Below are positions 54,056 through 64,000 of a DNA stretch of 64,000 nt, one piece after another. Under the pieces are notes generated by a model. The model searched no databases and was not told the DNA's origin. It saw nothing but the letters and a program-made list of their open reading frames with translations. Source of the DNA: Mycobacterium sp. URHB0044 (lineage in GTDB: Bacteria; Actinomycetota; Actinomycetes; Mycobacteriales; Mycobacteriaceae). The position numbers were made by a program, and so were the translations under genes. The DNA is taken from assembly GCF_000620625.1 (NCBI RefSeq), contig NZ_JIAW01000002.1:248001-312000 (forward strand), written 5' to 3'. Within the stretch, counting starts at the first letter, position 1, and each line of letters begins with the position of its first letter.

Positions 54056-54637
54056 TCACGCGCGCGTACGGGAGTGCAGGTCGGTGACGCCCGCCGGGGG
54101 CAGGCCGGCAGCGTGCTCGAGCACCTCGCAGAACGCCTGCACGTGCGGACCCAACTCAAGGGTGGTCGCGGTCCACGACGCGCGCAGTTCGAGCTGGTGG
54201 GCGCGCGGCGGACCGGAGATGTCGCCGTACCGCACCGACGTGGTCGCGGTAACGGTGCCACCGAGTGCCGTGACGAGTTGCTGGTGCGACTCGAGTGCGT
54301 CGACCAGCCAGCTCCACGCGACCTCGGGCAGCAGGGGATCGACGGCCTCGCTGGAATCCAGATCGGCCTGGATGTAGGCGACCAGTCGCATGGTGCCGTC
54401 CCATGCCTCGGCGCCCTCGGGATCGTGCAACAGGATCAGTCGGCCGAAGGCGTCACCTTCGGATCGTTCGGGCACGATCGCCGTCTCGGGATGGCGGACC
54501 TCGGCGCCCAGCGCGTAGCTGAACGGTGCCAGCCGCTGCGGCGGGCGGATCGGTCCCAGCTCGATCTCCGGCCGCACGGTGGTGGCATTCATCGCCGCCA
54601 CCGCTTCGCGGAACTGAGCCGGTTCGGCGGAGGTCAC
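54056..54637 (-). CDS. DUF3000 family protein
   Basis: The 193-residue soluble protein follows the actinobacterial DUF3000 pattern: FREAVAAMNATTVRPEIELGPIRPPQRLAPFSYALGAEV and PRAHQLELRASWT near the C-terminus. Its function is unknown. It is placed before RNase D and divergent from hemE, as in M. tuberculosis. GTG 54637 has TAGCGT 8 nt upstream, compatible with a leaderless start; the open frame continues further upstream. Confidence 0.85.
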   Translation of the reverse strand: MTSAEPAQFREAVAAMNATTVRPEIELGPIRPPQRLAPFSYALGAEVRHPETAIVPERSEGDAFGRLILLHDPEGAEAWDGTMRLVAYIQADLDSSEAVDPLLPEVAWSWLVDALESHQQLVTALGGTVTATTSVRYGDISGPPRAHQLELRASWTATTLELGPHVQAFCEVLEHAAGLPPAGVTDLHSRTRA

Positions 54638-54715
54638 GGCGATTGACGCTAGCCGATTCAGGCAGGTGGCGGCGCAGGCGCGCCGAAGAGTTACCACATG
54701 GCAGCATGGTCGGCG

Positions 54716-55765
54716 ATGAGCAACCGCCGTGACCTGCCCGAGTCGCCCTACCTGGCCGCGGCCAATGGCCGCAAACCGCACCGCGTGCCGGTGTGGTTCA
54801 TGCGGCAGGCCGGCCGTTCGCTGCCCGAGTACCGGGCGTTGCGGGCAAAGAACACCATGATGCAGGCGTGCTTCGACGCCGAGCTGATCACCGAGATCAC
54901 GCTGCAGCCGGTCCGTCGCCACGGCGTGGACGCCGCCATCCTGTTCTCCGACATCGTGGTCCCGTTGCGGGCGTCGGGCATCGACCTGGACATCGTGCCG
55001 GACGTCGGGCCGGTCATCGCCAACCCGATCCGCACGGCCGGTGACGTGTCGGCCGTCAAGCCGTTGGACCGCGACACCGTCGCGCCCGTCGCCGACGCGG
55101 TGTCACTGCTGGTGGCGGCCCTCGGCGACGTGCCGCTGATCGGCTTCGCGGGCGCGCCCTTCACATTGGCGTCCTACCTGGTGGAGGGCGGTCCCAGCCG
55201 CAACCACGAACGCACCAAGGCGATGATGTTCGGCGAGCCGACCATCTGGCACGCCCTGATGACCGCGCTGACCGACATCACCATCGAATTCCTGCGCACC
55301 CAGTTGGACGCTGGCGTCGACGCGATCCAGCTGTTCGACTCGTGGGCGGGCACGCTGTCGCTGGCCGACTACCGCGAGTACGTGCTGCCGCACAGCGCCC
55401 GAGTGTTTTCCACGCTTGCCGGGGACGGTGTGCCCATGACGCACTTCGGGGTGGGGACGGCCGAGTTGCTCGGCGCCATGCGCGAGGCCGGGGCGACGGT
55501 CGTCGGCGTGGACTGGCGCACGGCGCTGGTGGATGCGGCGGCTCGCGTCGGACCGGGTGTCGCGCTGCAGGGCAACCTCGACCCGGTGGTGCTGCTCGCC
55601 GGCTGGCCGGTGGTGGACCGGGCCGTGCGCTCGGTCGTGGAGGACGGTCGCCGCGCCGTCGATGCCGGCGCCGCCGGGCACGTGTTCAACCTGGGTCACG
55701 GGGTGTTGCCGCCCACCGACCCCGGCGTCGTGACGGACGCCGTCGCGCTGGTGCACTCGTTGTGA
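54716..55765 (+). CDS. hemE: Uroporphyrinogen decarboxylase
   Basis: The 349-residue enzyme removes four carboxyls from uroporphyrinogen III to give coproporphyrinogen III. Signature blocks are [31 protein letters not shown] (Asp) and [17 protein letters not shown], with the C-terminal [16 protein letters not shown] 54716 ([10 protein letters not shown]) fits the family better than 54698. The stop overlaps the next start as GTGA, so hemE, hemY and chdC form one operon. Confidence 0.95.
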   Translation: MSNRRDLPESPYLAAANGRKPHRVPVWFMRQAGRSLPEYRALRAKNTMMQACFDAELITEITLQPVRRHGVDAAILFSDIVVPLRASGIDLDIVPDVGPVIANPIRTAGDVSAVKPLDRDTVAPVADAVSLLVAALGDVPLIGFAGAPFTLASYLVEGGPSRNHERTKAMMFGEPTIWHALMTALTDITIEFLRTQLDAGVDAIQLFDSWAGTLSLADYREYVLPHSARVFSTLAGDGVPMTHFGVGTAELLGAMREAGATVVGVDWRTALVDAAARVGPGVALQGNLDPVVLLAGWPVVDRAVRSVVEDGRRAVDAGAAGHVFNLGHGVLPPTDPGVVTDAVALVHSL

Positions 55766-57117
55766 GTCCCGCGTATTGCATTGTCGGCGGCGGCATTTCG
55801 GGTCTCGTCGCCGCGTACCGGCTGCGGGTCGCGGCCGGGCCTGGGGCGTCGATCACGGTCTTCGACCCCGCCGACCGCCTCGGGGGTGCATTGCGCACCG
55901 AGCGGGTGGGCGGCCAGCATGTCGACGTCGGGGCCGAGGCGTTCATCGCCCGTCGTCCCGAGGTGCCGGCACTGCTCGCCGAACTGGGTTTGGCCGGCCG
56001 GAAGATCGGCACGACGGGGGTGCGGCCGCTGATCTTCAGCGGAGGACGGCTGCACCAGATGCCGCAGGGCACGGTGCAGGGCATTCCTGCGCACGCCTCG
56101 TCCGTCGCGGGGTTGGTGGACGAGGCGACGGTCGCGCGGATCGTCGACGAAGCCAACCGGCCGCTGTCGTGGCGCCGCGGTGCCGACCCGGCCGTGGCCG
56201 AACTCGTCGGCGACCGCTTCGGCGAACAGGTCGTCACGCGATCGGTCGACCCGCTGCTGGCCGGGGTGTACGCCGGATCGGCCGCGACGATCGGCCTGCG
56301 GGCGGCGGTGCCCCCCGTAGCCGCGGCACTCGACAACGGCGCGCCCACCCTCACCGAGGCGGTGCGCCAAGCGCTGCCACCCCCGGTCCAGGGATCGGTG
56401 TTCGGGGCCGTCGACGGCGGCTACCGCGTCCTGCTCGACGAGCTCGTCCGGCGTGCCGGAATCGAGTGGGCGCAGGTCGCCGTCAAGCAGATCGATCCGC
56501 AGGCGGGCGGGTGGGACCTGCTCGACGACGAGGGCGTGCATTGGCACGCCGATGGCGTCGTGCTCGCGGTGCCTGCGCCCCGGCTGCCCCGCCTCGTCGA
56601 ACACGTCGCCCCACGGACCGCGGCGGCGGCCCAACGCATCGAGGTGGCCTCGACGGCGCTGGTGGTGCTGGCGCTGCCGGGCGGCACGCCGCTGCCCGAG
56701 CGGTCCGGGGTGCTGGTCGCTGGCCGAGAACGGTTGCGCGCCAAGGCGATGACGCTGACGTCGCGCAAGTGGGGTCAGCGCGGCAACGCCGAGTTGGTAC
56801 GGGTGTCGTTCGGCCGGTTCGGTGATCGGGTGGCCCGCGACACCGGCGACGAGGACCTGCTGTCCTGGGCGGCCGCGGACCTCGCCGACGTCTTCGGCAT
56901 CAACCAGGACCCCGTCGACTGTCACGTGCAGCGGTGGATCGACGCCATGCCGCAGTACGGGCCGGGGCATGCCGGGGTGGTCGCCGAGATCCGGGCGGGA
57001 CTGCCGCCGACCCTAGTGGTCGCGGGTGGGTATCTCGACGGCATCGGTGTGCCGGCCTGCATCGCGTCGGGCACCAGGGCCGCCGCGGCGTTGGCCGTCG
57101 CGACAGTGGCAAGATAG
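55762..57117 (+). CDS. hemY: Coproporphyrinogen III oxidase (HemY/CgoX)
   Basis: The 451-residue FAD enzyme starts at GTG 55762 with [16 protein letters not shown] and [15 protein letters not shown] (FAD site), and ends [16 protein letters not shown]. In actinobacteria this protein oxidises coproporphyrinogen III to coproporphyrin III in the coproporphyrin-dependent heme pathway (established). Overlap with hemE and the nearby chdC supports that role. It is also named hemG or protoporphyrinogen oxidase in older annotation. Confidence 0.93.
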   Translation: MSPAYCIVGGGISGLVAAYRLRVAAGPGASITVFDPADRLGGALRTERVGGQHVDVGAEAFIARRPEVPALLAELGLAGRKIGTTGVRPLIFSGGRLHQMPQGTVQGIPAHASSVAGLVDEATVARIVDEANRPLSWRRGADPAVAELVGDRFGEQVVTRSVDPLLAGVYAGSAATIGLRAAVPPVAAALDNGAPTLTEAVRQALPPPVQGSVFGAVDGGYRVLLDELVRRAGIEWAQVAVKQIDPQAGGWDLLDDEGVHWHADGVVLAVPAPRLPRLVEHVAPRTAAAAQRIEVASTALVVLALPGGTPLPERSGVLVAGRERLRAKAMTLTSRKWGQRGNAELVRVSFGRFGDRVARDTGDEDLLSWAAADLADVFGINQDPVDCHVQRWIDAMPQYGPGHAGVVAEIRAGLPPTLVVAGGYLDGIGVPACIASGTRAAAALAVATVAR

Positions 57118-57122
57118 GAGTC

Positions 57123-57815
57123 ATGGCCAAGCTCGACTACGACGCCCTCAATTCCATGACCCGATACATGATGATCTCGGTGTTCGCCGTTCAGCCGGAG
57201 GCGTTGGGGGACGAGCGGGCTGGGTTGGTCGACGAGATCTCGACGTTCCTCAAGCAACAGGAGGACGGCGGGGTGGTGGTTCGCGGCTTGTACGACGTGG
57301 CGGGCTTCCGTGCCGACGCCGACTTCATGATGTGGACGCACGCCGAGCGTGTGGAGGATCTGCAGGCGACGTACCGGGCGTTCCGGCGCACGACGCTGGG
57401 CCTGGCCAGCGAGCCGGTGTGGAGCGTGGTGGCGCTGCACCGTCCCGCCGAGTTCAACAAGAGCCACGTCCCGGCGTTCATCGCGGGCGAGGATCCGGGC
57501 GACTACCTGTGCGTCTATCCGTTCGTCCGGTCGCTGGAGTGGTACCTGCTGCCCGACGACGAGCGGCGCAAGATGCTCGTCGAGCACGGCATGGCGGGCC
57601 GCGAGTACCCGGACGTGCGGGCCAATACGGTGCCTGCGTTCGCGCTGGGGGACTACGAGTGGATCCTCGCGTTCGAGGGACCCGACCTCGGCCGCATCGT
57701 CGAATTGATGTGGAAGCTGCGATACACCGACGCGCGCCGCCACGTCCGCGAGGAGACGCCGTTCTTCACCGGACCGCGGGTCGGCGTGGAGGAACTCGTC
57801 GCGCGGCTGCCTTAG
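57123..57815 (+). CDS. chdC: Coproheme decarboxylase (HemQ/ChdC)
   Basis: The 230-residue chlorite-dismutase-fold protein makes heme b from coproheme with peroxide, the last step of the coproporphyrin-dependent pathway. Recognisable blocks are [20 protein letters not shown], the Tyr-containing [17 protein letters not shown] and [25 protein letters not shown]. It starts 5 bp after the hemY stop. Ferrochelatase is not in the window, as it is encoded elsewhere in mycobacteria. Confidence 0.94.
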   Translation: MAKLDYDALNSMTRYMMISVFAVQPEALGDERAGLVDEISTFLKQQEDGGVVVRGLYDVAGFRADADFMMWTHAERVEDLQATYRAFRRTTLGLASEPVWSVVALHRPAEFNKSHVPAFIAGEDPGDYLCVYPFVRSLEWYLLPDDERRKMLVEHGMAGREYPDVRANTVPAFALGDYEWILAFEGPDLGRIVELMWKLRYTDARRHVREETPFFTGPRVGVEELVARLP

Positions 57816-57997
57816 CAGAGTTTGCTGAATCGTCGATTCGGCATGGCTGGCCGAGCCCGTGTCACCTTGTTCGGCAATCGCAGAACCTCGCAAATCCGGC
57901 CGCATGACATCGAATAATCGCGAGTCTGCAACGAGCGGTCCGCTGAGTTGTCCACCGATGTCAGCCAACAGCGATATGTTGCTGCTAACCTTTGCTG

Positions 57998-60334
57998 ATG
58001 TCGAAGGTCGCGTGGGTCGTGAGCTTCGCGACTGTGACGGCAATCGGCCTGGCGGCATGGTTGACAAGGGGATGGGGCGGCGAGGCGACCGTCCGAGTAG
58101 TTGACGTCGTCGGACTGCTGAGTTTTGCGGTGTTCTCCGCGTTCTGCGCGGTGTTGGCGGCGCGCTCGGCGCAGGGCAGGCAACGCATCGCGTGGATCTG
58201 CCTGACCTTCGGTCTGCTCGGATGGGTTGCGGGTGACGCCCTCTCGGGCTACTACGAACTGGTCCTCGAGCAGGAGATTCCGTTCCCATCGCTGGCCGAC
58301 GCCGGCTACCTGATGTTTCCCTTTGGTGCGTGCCTGGCGTTGGTGTTGTTTCCCACCGGGTATTCGCGACAGTCCCGCGCCCGTCTCGTCCTCGACGGCC
58401 TGATCATCACCTGCGCCTTCTTCGAGGTGTCCTGGTTGCTCGTCCTTCAGGACGTGTACGAAGCGGGCGGTGAGACCGCGCTCGCACTGGCGGTTTCGCT
58501 GGCGTATCCAGTGAGCGACCTCGTCGTCGTCACCGTGGCTCTGTTGGTGCTGGGTCGGGCGCAAACGAGACACCGCGTGACCTTGAGCTTGCTGCTGATC
58601 GGCAACGTGTTGAACGCATTGTCGGACAGCGCTTACGTGTTCGTAGCGGCCCACGAGGCGCACGTCAGTGCCAACGTCATCGACGTCGGCTGGGTGGCGG
58701 CATTGGTGGCGCTTGGCAGCGCCGCGTTGGTCAGTCGACAGGCTCCCCATCCCGACGACCATGCGGTGGAGGTGCCCTCGCAGGCATCGCTGTGGTTGCC
58801 GTATCCGCCCTTGGCGCTGGCCGTGCTGGTGTGCCTACTGACGTTCATGCCCTCACCCCGTCTGGGCCCAATACTCGTCACGTCGCTTCTGCTCGTGGTC
58901 CTGGTTCTGGCACGGCAATACATCGTGGTCGGCCAGAACCAGCGGCTCTTGGCTCTGGTGGCCGATCAGGCATTGCGCGATCCCCTGACTGGCCTGGCAA
59001 ACCGGGCGTTGTTCAACGACCGCCTGACGCATGCGATGCAACTGCACCAGCGAGACCAGCAGTCGGTGGCGGTGATGTCGTTGGATCTCGACGACTTCAA
59101 ACTCGTCAATGACAGCCTCGGGCATCCCGCGGGAGACGCCTTGCTGATCCTCGCGGCCGAACAGATAGTCGGCTGCGTGCGGACGGGAGACACGGTCGCC
59201 CGGCTGGGCGGCGACGAATTCGCCGTGTTGATGGAGGGCCGAGCCGACCACGCAAGGCTTGTCGCGCATCGAGTGTTGAAGGCATTCGATCGCCCGTTGC
59301 CCGTCGAGGGGCACGACCTGCTGCTGCGACCGAGCATCGGACTTGCCGTGGCGTCCGCCGGCGACCCCGAGGTCTCCGCCGACGTGCTGCTGAAGCAGGC
59401 CGACATTGCCATGTATTCGGCCAAGAGGTCGCGGACCGGTGGTGTGCAGACCTTCACGCCCGACATGCACTTGATCGGCCCGAGCGAGCTGGGTCTGGCC
59501 AGGGAAGTCAGTGAAAGCGCAGCACGCGAGGGAGCGGTCGCGGTGAGGCTGCTGGGTCAACTGCGCCACGCGATCGACAACCTGGGCTTGACCGTCGTCT
59601 ACCAGCCGAAGTTCGACCTGCGCGACGGGAAGATCGTCGGCGTCGAGGCATTGGTTCGGTGGCCACACCCGGAACGCGGCCTGCTGGGTCCGGACCACTT
59701 CCTGCCACTGGTCCGCGAGCACGGTTTGATGCACTCCGTCACCGAACTCGTGCTCGCCCAGGCTCTCGACGATGTCGCCCACTGGCATTCGCAGGGTGTC
59801 GGAGTGCCGATTGCGGTCAACGTCTTCGCACCGTCATTGGGCGACCTCGATCTGCCGAACCGAATCGTGCATGCCCTCACCGAACGTGACCTGACACCAG
59901 ATGTGCTGACGATCGAGATCACCGAAGACCTTCTGCTGGACAACATGGACCGGACCCGGATGGTGCTCGACAGCTTGCGAGAGCACGGGATGCGCGTCGC
60001 GATCGACGATTTCGGCAGCGGCTATTCGGCGCTGTGGTATCTACGTGACCTGCCGATCGACGAAGTGAAGCTCGACCGGGACTTCATTGCGTCGATCCTC
60101 GTGGATCCGCGGGCCGCAGCGATCGTGGAGGCAGTCCTTGATCTGGCCCATCTGCTCGGCGTGGCAACCGTTGCAGAGGGCATCGAGAACGAGGCAACGG
60201 CGGTCAGGCTGCGCGAGTACGGCTGCCAAGTCGCCCAAGGGTTTTACTTCAGCCCGCCGCTCACGGCGTCGGAGCTGTTCGAGCTCCTCTCGTCGACTAG
60301 TCCGCCGGCACCAGTTTCAGTGAAATCGAGTTGA
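57998..60334 (+). CDS. Membrane GGDEF-EAL cyclic-di-GMP enzyme
   Basis: The 778-residue protein has about nine to ten hydrophobic helices in residues 5-315, with no recognised sensor family. A GGDEF domain follows (about 325-490: [16 protein letters not shown], active site RLGGDEF, RxxD inhibitory site RTGD five residues earlier). The EAL domain (about 510-770) is [38 protein letters not shown] and AEGIEN. Residues needed for both synthesis and hydrolysis of c-di-GMP are present. In M. tuberculosis heme and msrB genes flank other genes, so this is a species-specific insertion. The 3' end overlaps convergent msrB by 38 bp. Confidence 0.92.
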   Translation: MSKVAWVVSFATVTAIGLAAWLTRGWGGEATVRVVDVVGLLSFAVFSAFCAVLAARSAQGRQRIAWICLTFGLLGWVAGDALSGYYELVLEQEIPFPSLADAGYLMFPFGACLALVLFPTGYSRQSRARLVLDGLIITCAFFEVSWLLVLQDVYEAGGETALALAVSLAYPVSDLVVVTVALLVLGRAQTRHRVTLSLLLIGNVLNALSDSAYVFVAAHEAHVSANVIDVGWVAALVALGSAALVSRQAPHPDDHAVEVPSQASLWLPYPPLALAVLVCLLTFMPSPRLGPILVTSLLLVVLVLARQYIVVGQNQRLLALVADQALRDPLTGLANRALFNDRLTHAMQLHQRDQQSVAVMSLDLDDFKLVNDSLGHPAGDALLILAAEQIVGCVRTGDTVARLGGDEFAVLMEGRADHARLVAHRVLKAFDRPLPVEGHDLLLRPSIGLAVASAGDPEVSADVLLKQADIAMYSAKRSRTGGVQTFTPDMHLIGPSELGLAREVSESAAREGAVAVRLLGQLRHAIDNLGLTVVYQPKFDLRDGKIVGVEALVRWPHPERGLLGPDHFLPLVREHGLMHSVTELVLAQALDDVAHWHSQGVGVPIAVNVFAPSLGDLDLPNRIVHALTERDLTPDVLTIEITEDLLLDNMDRTRMVLDSLREHGMRVAIDDFGSGYSALWYLRDLPIDEVKLDRDFIASILVDPRAAAIVEAVLDLAHLLGVATVAEGIENEATAVRLREYGCQVAQGFYFSPPLTASELFELLSSTSPPAPVSVKSS

Positions 60335-60707
60335 TGCAGTAACGCTGATCGGTCGGCGTTGGGTAACCCTCGCCCTCGAACACGTGGCCCAGGTGGCTGT
60401 GGCAGGTGGCGCACACCACCTCGATGCGCGTCATCCCCAGCGACTCGTCGCGCCGCAGGATCACCGCATCGGAGTCGGCCGGGTCGAAGAACGACGGCCA
60501 GCCGCAATGGGATTCGAACTTCTCGGTGCTGCGGAACAACTCGGCGCCGCACGCCCGGCATTGGTAGACGCCTTCGGTCTTGGTGTCGGTGTACTCGCCG
60601 GTGAATGGCCGCTCGGTGCCGGCCTGCCGCAATACCGCGTACTCCTCCGGGCTGAGCTTCTTGCGCCACTCGTCGTCGGTCAGCTCGATCTTCGGCTGAG
60701 AAGTCAT
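60297..60707 (-). CDS. msrB: Methionine-R-sulfoxide reductase B
   Basis: The 136-residue enzyme reduces methionine-R-sulfoxide. It has two Zn-binding CxxC pairs ([10 protein letters not shown] and [10 protein letters not shown]), [11 protein letters not shown], and the catalytic Cys in [10 protein letters not shown] resolving Cys in the usual upstream position is not obvious, so reduction may rely on another thiol. ATG 60707 overlaps the aftC stop as ATGA. Confidence 0.95.
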   Translation of the reverse strand: MTSQPKIELTDDEWRKKLSPEEYAVLRQAGTERPFTGEYTDTKTEGVYQCRACGAELFRSTEKFESHCGWPSFFDPADSDAVILRRDESLGMTRIEVVCATCHSHLGHVFEGEGYPTPTDQRYCINSISLKLVPAD

Positions 60708-61975
60708 GCCTTCACGCTAGCGCGCTCTCGGTCCTCCGTCAGCCATGCCGGATCGATGCCCTCGTCGAGCCGTCCCTCGGCCTTGGCGTCGAGGTAGCGG
60801 AAGTACAGCACGCAGAACACCACGACCAGCATCAGCGACCAGCCGTACGTGATCCGCAGATACTCCAGTGCGCGTCCCGTCGTCGGCCAGTGCCCGAGCA
60901 GCCACCTGTCCATGGTCATGAAGCCGTAGATCGCCAGCCACGCCACCCAATTGCGAATCACCGAGTTGGGCAGCACCACCGTCATCAGGAACGGGAACAG
61001 CATCATCGAGTAATAGCCCTGACCCAGCGCGGTCACCAGGAACGTCGCGATCAGCAGCACGCCCGACGACGTCAGCATCCAGAACAGCGGGTCGCGCTCC
61101 CGGTAGTAGCGGTACAGCAGCCACAGACTCCCGACCGCGAGCAACCCGAAGACGATGCGCAGCAACAGGATCAGCCACTCGGGCAGGCCGTAGTAGATGC
61201 CGTTGCCCTGGATGGAGCTGTTGAAGTAGTCGCGGGTGGAGAGGATGTAGGGCACCGTGTTGCGGACGAAGTCCATCGGGTTGCTCACCAGCGGCCACGC
61301 GGCGGCGTTGAAGGCCACGGGTACCAGGAAGGCCGGAACCAGCGCGCGCCACTGCCGGTTCAGCAGCGGCAGCAGCAGCAGCGGCGCCAGCGAGGGTTTG
61401 ACCACCAGCGTCAGGCCGATGGCCACGCCGGCCAGCCACTGGTGGTTGACCTTCCCGTCGAGCAGCCACCGGAAGAACAGCACCTCGCAGAGCAGGATGC
61501 AGCCGTTGATGTTGGTGAAGACCAGTGTGCTGGTGACGCTCTCGGTGCAGAACATCGCCAGCAGCAGCGCGGGCGCGGCGACCGAGGCCATCGAGAACTT
61601 GAACAGCCGCAACAGGAAGTAGGCGGCCAGCAGGATCGCGATGGTGTTGAACGTGATGAACCAGTACCGCGACGCGTCGACCGGCAGGTAGCCGAACGGC
61701 GCCAGCAGCAGGGTCCCGCCGGGCGGATACAGGTAATGGGGGTCTACGTAGTCGAAGTGCTCGTTGTAGATGTCCCAGCCCATTTTGAAGTTGACGACGG
61801 CACGGTAGACCGGCCCGAAGTCGTCGGTGATGTAGCCGTTGGTGGCCAGCACGTAGCTGCGATGGATGATCGACAGGATCGCGATGGGCCACAGCACCGA
61901 CCGCAGCACGGTCGCCGCATTCGATGGGGAGGTTCGGGGCCCGAAGGCGCTGCGCAGAGAGTCGGGTACCGCCAC
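60704..61975 (-). CDS. aftC: Arabinofuranosyltransferase AftC (GT87)
   Basis: The 423-residue polytopic enzyme adds alpha-1,3 branch arabinofuranose from decaprenyl-phospho-arabinose to arabinogalactan and lipoarabinomannan. It has about ten membrane helices. The catalytic Asp lies in the first periplasmic loop ([14 protein letters not shown]). [17 protein letters not shown] and [15 protein letters not shown] are typical of the DUF2029/GT87 family. GTG 61975 starts VAVPDSL. Its presence marks the host as a mycobacterium-like cell with an arabinan wall. Confidence 0.92.
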   Translation of the reverse strand: MAVPDSLRSAFGPRTSPSNAATVLRSVLWPIAILSIIHRSYVLATNGYITDDFGPVYRAVVNFKMGWDIYNEHFDYVDPHYLYPPGGTLLLAPFGYLPVDASRYWFITFNTIAILLAAYFLLRLFKFSMASVAAPALLLAMFCTESVTSTLVFTNINGCILLCEVLFFRWLLDGKVNHQWLAGVAIGLTLVVKPSLAPLLLLPLLNRQWRALVPAFLVPVAFNAAAWPLVSNPMDFVRNTVPYILSTRDYFNSSIQGNGIYYGLPEWLILLLRIVFGLLAVGSLWLLYRYYRERDPLFWMLTSSGVLLIATFLVTALGQGYYSMMLFPFLMTVVLPNSVIRNWVAWLAIYGFMTMDRWLLGHWPTTGRALEYLRITYGWSLMLVVVFCVLYFRYLDAKAEGRLDEGIDPAWLTEDRERASVKA

Positions 61976-62010
61976 CAGCGCACCCTATAACGGCGCTGAT
62001 GGGCCGCTGA

Positions 62011-63579
62011 CTAGGCGGGGCAGTACGTGTCGGTGGCAGGCAGGTTGCCCGACTCGAGGTACCCGAGCACGGGCGGCAGCGCGCAGGGCGTGTACACGAT
62101 GGCGCCGTGGCCGATGCCCTGCCACATCACGCGGCGGTTCTGTGCGCCGGCGTTGATGATGGTGGCGGCGACGGCGGCGACGCCCTCATTGCCGACGATC
62201 GGGTCGTTCTGCACGCCGAGCAGCAGCACGGGAATCTTCAGGTCCTTGGGGTCCTGCGGCGGTGATCCGCTGGGCCAGTTCAAGCACTTCACCAGGTTCA
62301 GTGCTCCGACGCTGCCGAACTGCGGGTACAGCTTGCCCCAGGCGACCACCAGTTCGCGGACCCGGTCGGGGGTGGGGCGGTTGAGGGCGTCGCTGCAGGA
62401 GTTCACGAACTGGCCGTCGCTCTGGCGAAGCGTCTCGGCCTGGTTGATCAGGCTGTTGAGTTGGTTGTCGTCGCCGTCGCGGGCGGCGGCCAACGTACTG
62501 GCGAGCGCCGTGGTGGAGCTGGCCCGGTCGCCCCGCGGGAACCCGAGCGCGGTGGAGATGGCGTCGGCCAGGGTGGCCACCGAGACGCCGCCGGGCCCGC
62601 CGCCGTTCCGCGCGGCTTGCATCATGGCGTCGATCGCGCCCTTCGGATCGGGTCCCAGCGGGCAGTTGGCGGCGGAGCACTGCGCGGCGAACGCATCCAG
62701 CGCGGCCTGCTGGCCCTTGACCCTCTGTTCGGCGGCCGCCTCGGCGGCGATGGCCAGCGGCAGCGGTGAGTCGAGGATCAACCGCGACACCTTGTTCGGA
62801 TGCGAACCGGCGTAGGCGAGGGCCACTTGCGCGCCGTTGCCGATGCCGAGCAGAGCCAGCGTCGGCACGTCCCAGGTGCTGCGCAGCCGCTCGAGGTCTT
62901 CGGCGGCGTGCGCGTTGTCGTAGGCCGAGTCGCCGGGCGCGATGGTGTCGGTGCAGCTCGTGGTGGCGGTCTGCACGATCGCGCCCAGGTTGGCGACCGG
63001 GTCGTCGCCGGACTCGAACTGCGCCTGGTCGAGCATTTCCTGCCGGTCGAACAGGTCCCGGCAGTCCAGTTCACCGGACATGCCCATGCCGCGGCGGTCC
63101 ACCGAGACGATGGGATGCGTCTTCAGTACGTCGGTTCCGTTGCGCGACAGCCACACTGGCAGTTGCACCGATGACGGCAGGTCGGAGCCGGTGGTCATCA
63201 CCAGGGGGCCGGCGTCGGGAGGGGTGGCCGCCGACGTGGCCTTGACGACGCCGATGCTCAGGGTGCCGGTGGCGCCGTTGAGAGAATCGAGGTCGGCGTC
63301 GTAGTTCGCGCACTTCAGCGATACGCCGGGCAGAGCCTGCACGCCGGCGTCGGTGAACACCCGCGAGGTGCAGTCCCGCCACGACAGGTCGTTCTTGGGC
63401 GCGGCGATCGCAGGCGGGCCTGGCTTGGTGCTGGTGGTCTGCTGCTGGCCCTGGGGATGGGCCCCGGAGTCGGTGGCGTACCGCGGGTTTGCGGCCAACC
63501 CGGGTGCGCAACCGGCGACGACGACCGACGCCACGGTCGACAGGCACAGGGCCCGGAGTAGCTGACGAGGCCGACGCAT
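62011..63579 (-). CDS. Exported lipoprotein of the TAP-like hydrolase family
   Basis: The 522-residue protein has a lipoprotein signal: MRRPRQLLRAL, hydrophobic core and lipobox VVAGC with the lipidated Cys at about residue 23. An alpha/beta hydrolase fold resembling tripeptidyl aminopeptidases (S33, TAP C-terminal) follows. The expected nucleophile elbow G-x-S-x-G appears as LLGIGNGAQVALAYAG, so the Ser is missing. DSPLPLAI and the C-terminal VLLLGVQNDPIVGNEG with GIGHG (His) are present. It may be a non-catalytic binding lipoprotein. It lies upstream of aftC on the same strand, as Rv2672 (recalled). Confidence 0.85.
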   Translation of the reverse strand: MRRPRQLLRALCLSTVASVVVAGCAPGLAANPRYATDSGAHPQGQQQTTSTKPGPPAIAAPKNDLSWRDCTSRVFTDAGVQALPGVSLKCANYDADLDSLNGATGTLSIGVVKATSAATPPDAGPLVMTTGSDLPSSVQLPVWLSRNGTDVLKTHPIVSVDRRGMGMSGELDCRDLFDRQEMLDQAQFESGDDPVANLGAIVQTATTSCTDTIAPGDSAYDNAHAAEDLERLRSTWDVPTLALLGIGNGAQVALAYAGSHPNKVSRLILDSPLPLAIAAEAAAEQRVKGQQAALDAFAAQCSAANCPLGPDPKGAIDAMMQAARNGGGPGGVSVATLADAISTALGFPRGDRASSTTALASTLAAARDGDDNQLNSLINQAETLRQSDGQFVNSCSDALNRPTPDRVRELVVAWGKLYPQFGSVGALNLVKCLNWPSGSPPQDPKDLKIPVLLLGVQNDPIVGNEGVAAVAATIINAGAQNRRVMWQGIGHGAIVYTPCALPPVLGYLESGNLPATDTYCPA

Positions 63580-63635
63580 GGTGACCACAGTAGCGATCGC
63601 CGGTCGGTGTCCCGGCCAGCCGCCACCCGCGGTAC

Positions 63636-64000
63636 TCAGTTGGCCTTGACGTATCGGGTGTAGAGGTAGCCCTCGTCGTCGGTGAGGAGATGGCTACGAC
63701 GCATCCTGGTGTGCGATTCGCCCGACCCGGTGGCGATCCGTCGGGCCTGCCCGCCCACCAGCAGCGGCGCAAGGGTCACGCACAGTTCGTCGAGCAGGTC
63801 GAATTCGATGAAGAGGCTCAGCAGCGACGGGCCACCCTCGGTGAGGACGCGACGCAGGCCCCGACCGTTCAGGATGTCGAGGATGGTCGCGGGGTCGGCC
63901 CGGTCGGAGTGGCGCCCGGAGGCGTCGACCACCTCGGCGAGCGTGCCGAACCGTCGTCGCGCGTCGGCCACCGTTTCGCGGCAGGTCATGATCAGCGGAG
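63636..64000 (-). CDS. ribD: RibD C-terminal-type reductase, 5' end missing
   Basis: The frame is open to the window edge, and about 121 C-terminal residues are visible. They include the RibD_C/DHFR-like pattern GLRRVLTEGGPSLLSLFIEFDLLDELCVTLAPLLVGG, where EGGPSL binds the nucleotide and substrate. In M. tuberculosis the equivalent (Rv2671, recalled) acts in riboflavin-type reduction and can replace dihydrofolate reductase. It probably forms an operon with the lipoprotein gene downstream. Confidence 0.85.
   Translation of the reverse strand, partial: PLIMTCRETVADARRRFGTLAEVVDASGRHSDRADPATILDILNGRGLRRVLTEGGPSLLSLFIEFDLLDELCVTLAPLLVGGQARRIATGSGESHTRMRRSHLLTDDEGYLYTRYVKAN

Overview
The window is high-GC chromosomal DNA from a mycobacterium, most likely a Mycolicibacterium or other environmental, fast-growing type. 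The evidence is the gene set and order: sthA, ideR, sigB, sigA, ppgK, suhB, cei, dut, ceoBC, dxs, the hemE-hemY-chdC coproporphyrin-dependent heme genes, msrB, aftC and ribD. From memory this matches the Rv2713-to-Rv2671 block of M. tuberculosis. Several non-core blocks interrupt it: methyltransferase/permease/oxidoreductase genes, Na+/H+ antiporters, a MocR/PNPOx-like pair and a membrane GGDEF-EAL protein.

Layout. 1-6700: redox, iron and stress regulation (sthA, ideR, sigB) with small conserved actinobacterial proteins. 6700-12030: an accessory block with a methyltransferase, a membrane protein and an APC permease-FAD oxidoreductase operon. 12032-21416: a 9.4 kb integrated phage-like element. 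21.4-36 kb: sigA, polyphosphate glucokinase, inositol phosphatase, Cei, dUTPase, DUF proteins, the TrkA-type CeoB/CeoC pair, a large permease and a TRAM methyltransferase. 36-46.7 kb: a MarR-controlled ABC transporter, a flavin monooxygenase, an F420-type nitroreductase, and an ion-transport cluster (ArsB/NhaD-like, CBS, CPA1, NhaA). 46.7-64 kb: dxs, MocR/PNPOx-like pair, hydrolase, MarR/rhodanese pair, RNase D, heme genes, GGDEF-EAL, msrB-aftC, a lipoprotein and partial ribD.

The main find is the element at 12032-21416. It is bounded by a perfect 23-bp direct repeat made of the last codons and stop of sigA, so it targets the 3' end of the housekeeping sigma factor gene and rebuilds that end on insertion. 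A tyrosine integrase sits beside one end. From it a leftward, tightly overlapping gene train encodes small proteins, a winged-helix replication initiator with iterons and AT-richer 12-mers inside its own gene (a lambda-O-like arrangement), a probable helicase loader, a WhiB-type regulator, small proteins, and an HK97 prohead protease fused to a major capsid protein. An internal start with an excellent Shine-Dalgarno could also release the capsid protein alone. No terminase large subunit, portal or tail gene is visible; only a decayed terminase-small-like remnant is present. The other end carries oppositely oriented cargo: a HigB/RelE-like toxin, an XRE antitoxin and an unknown third protein. 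I read it as a capsid-encoding phage satellite (phiRv1/phiRv2-like or cf-PICI-like) rather than a complete prophage.

Regulatory signals outside the element include an ECF-type sigB promoter, a perfect CRP-consensus palindrome between cei and a DUF4193 gene, back-to-back overlapping -10 elements at the DUF3093/dut divergence, a 25-bp-arm palindrome between a MarR gene and a rhodanese gene, and many probable leaderless starts (TANNNT 6-8 nt before the start codon). No tRNA, rRNA, CRISPR array or IS element was recognised.
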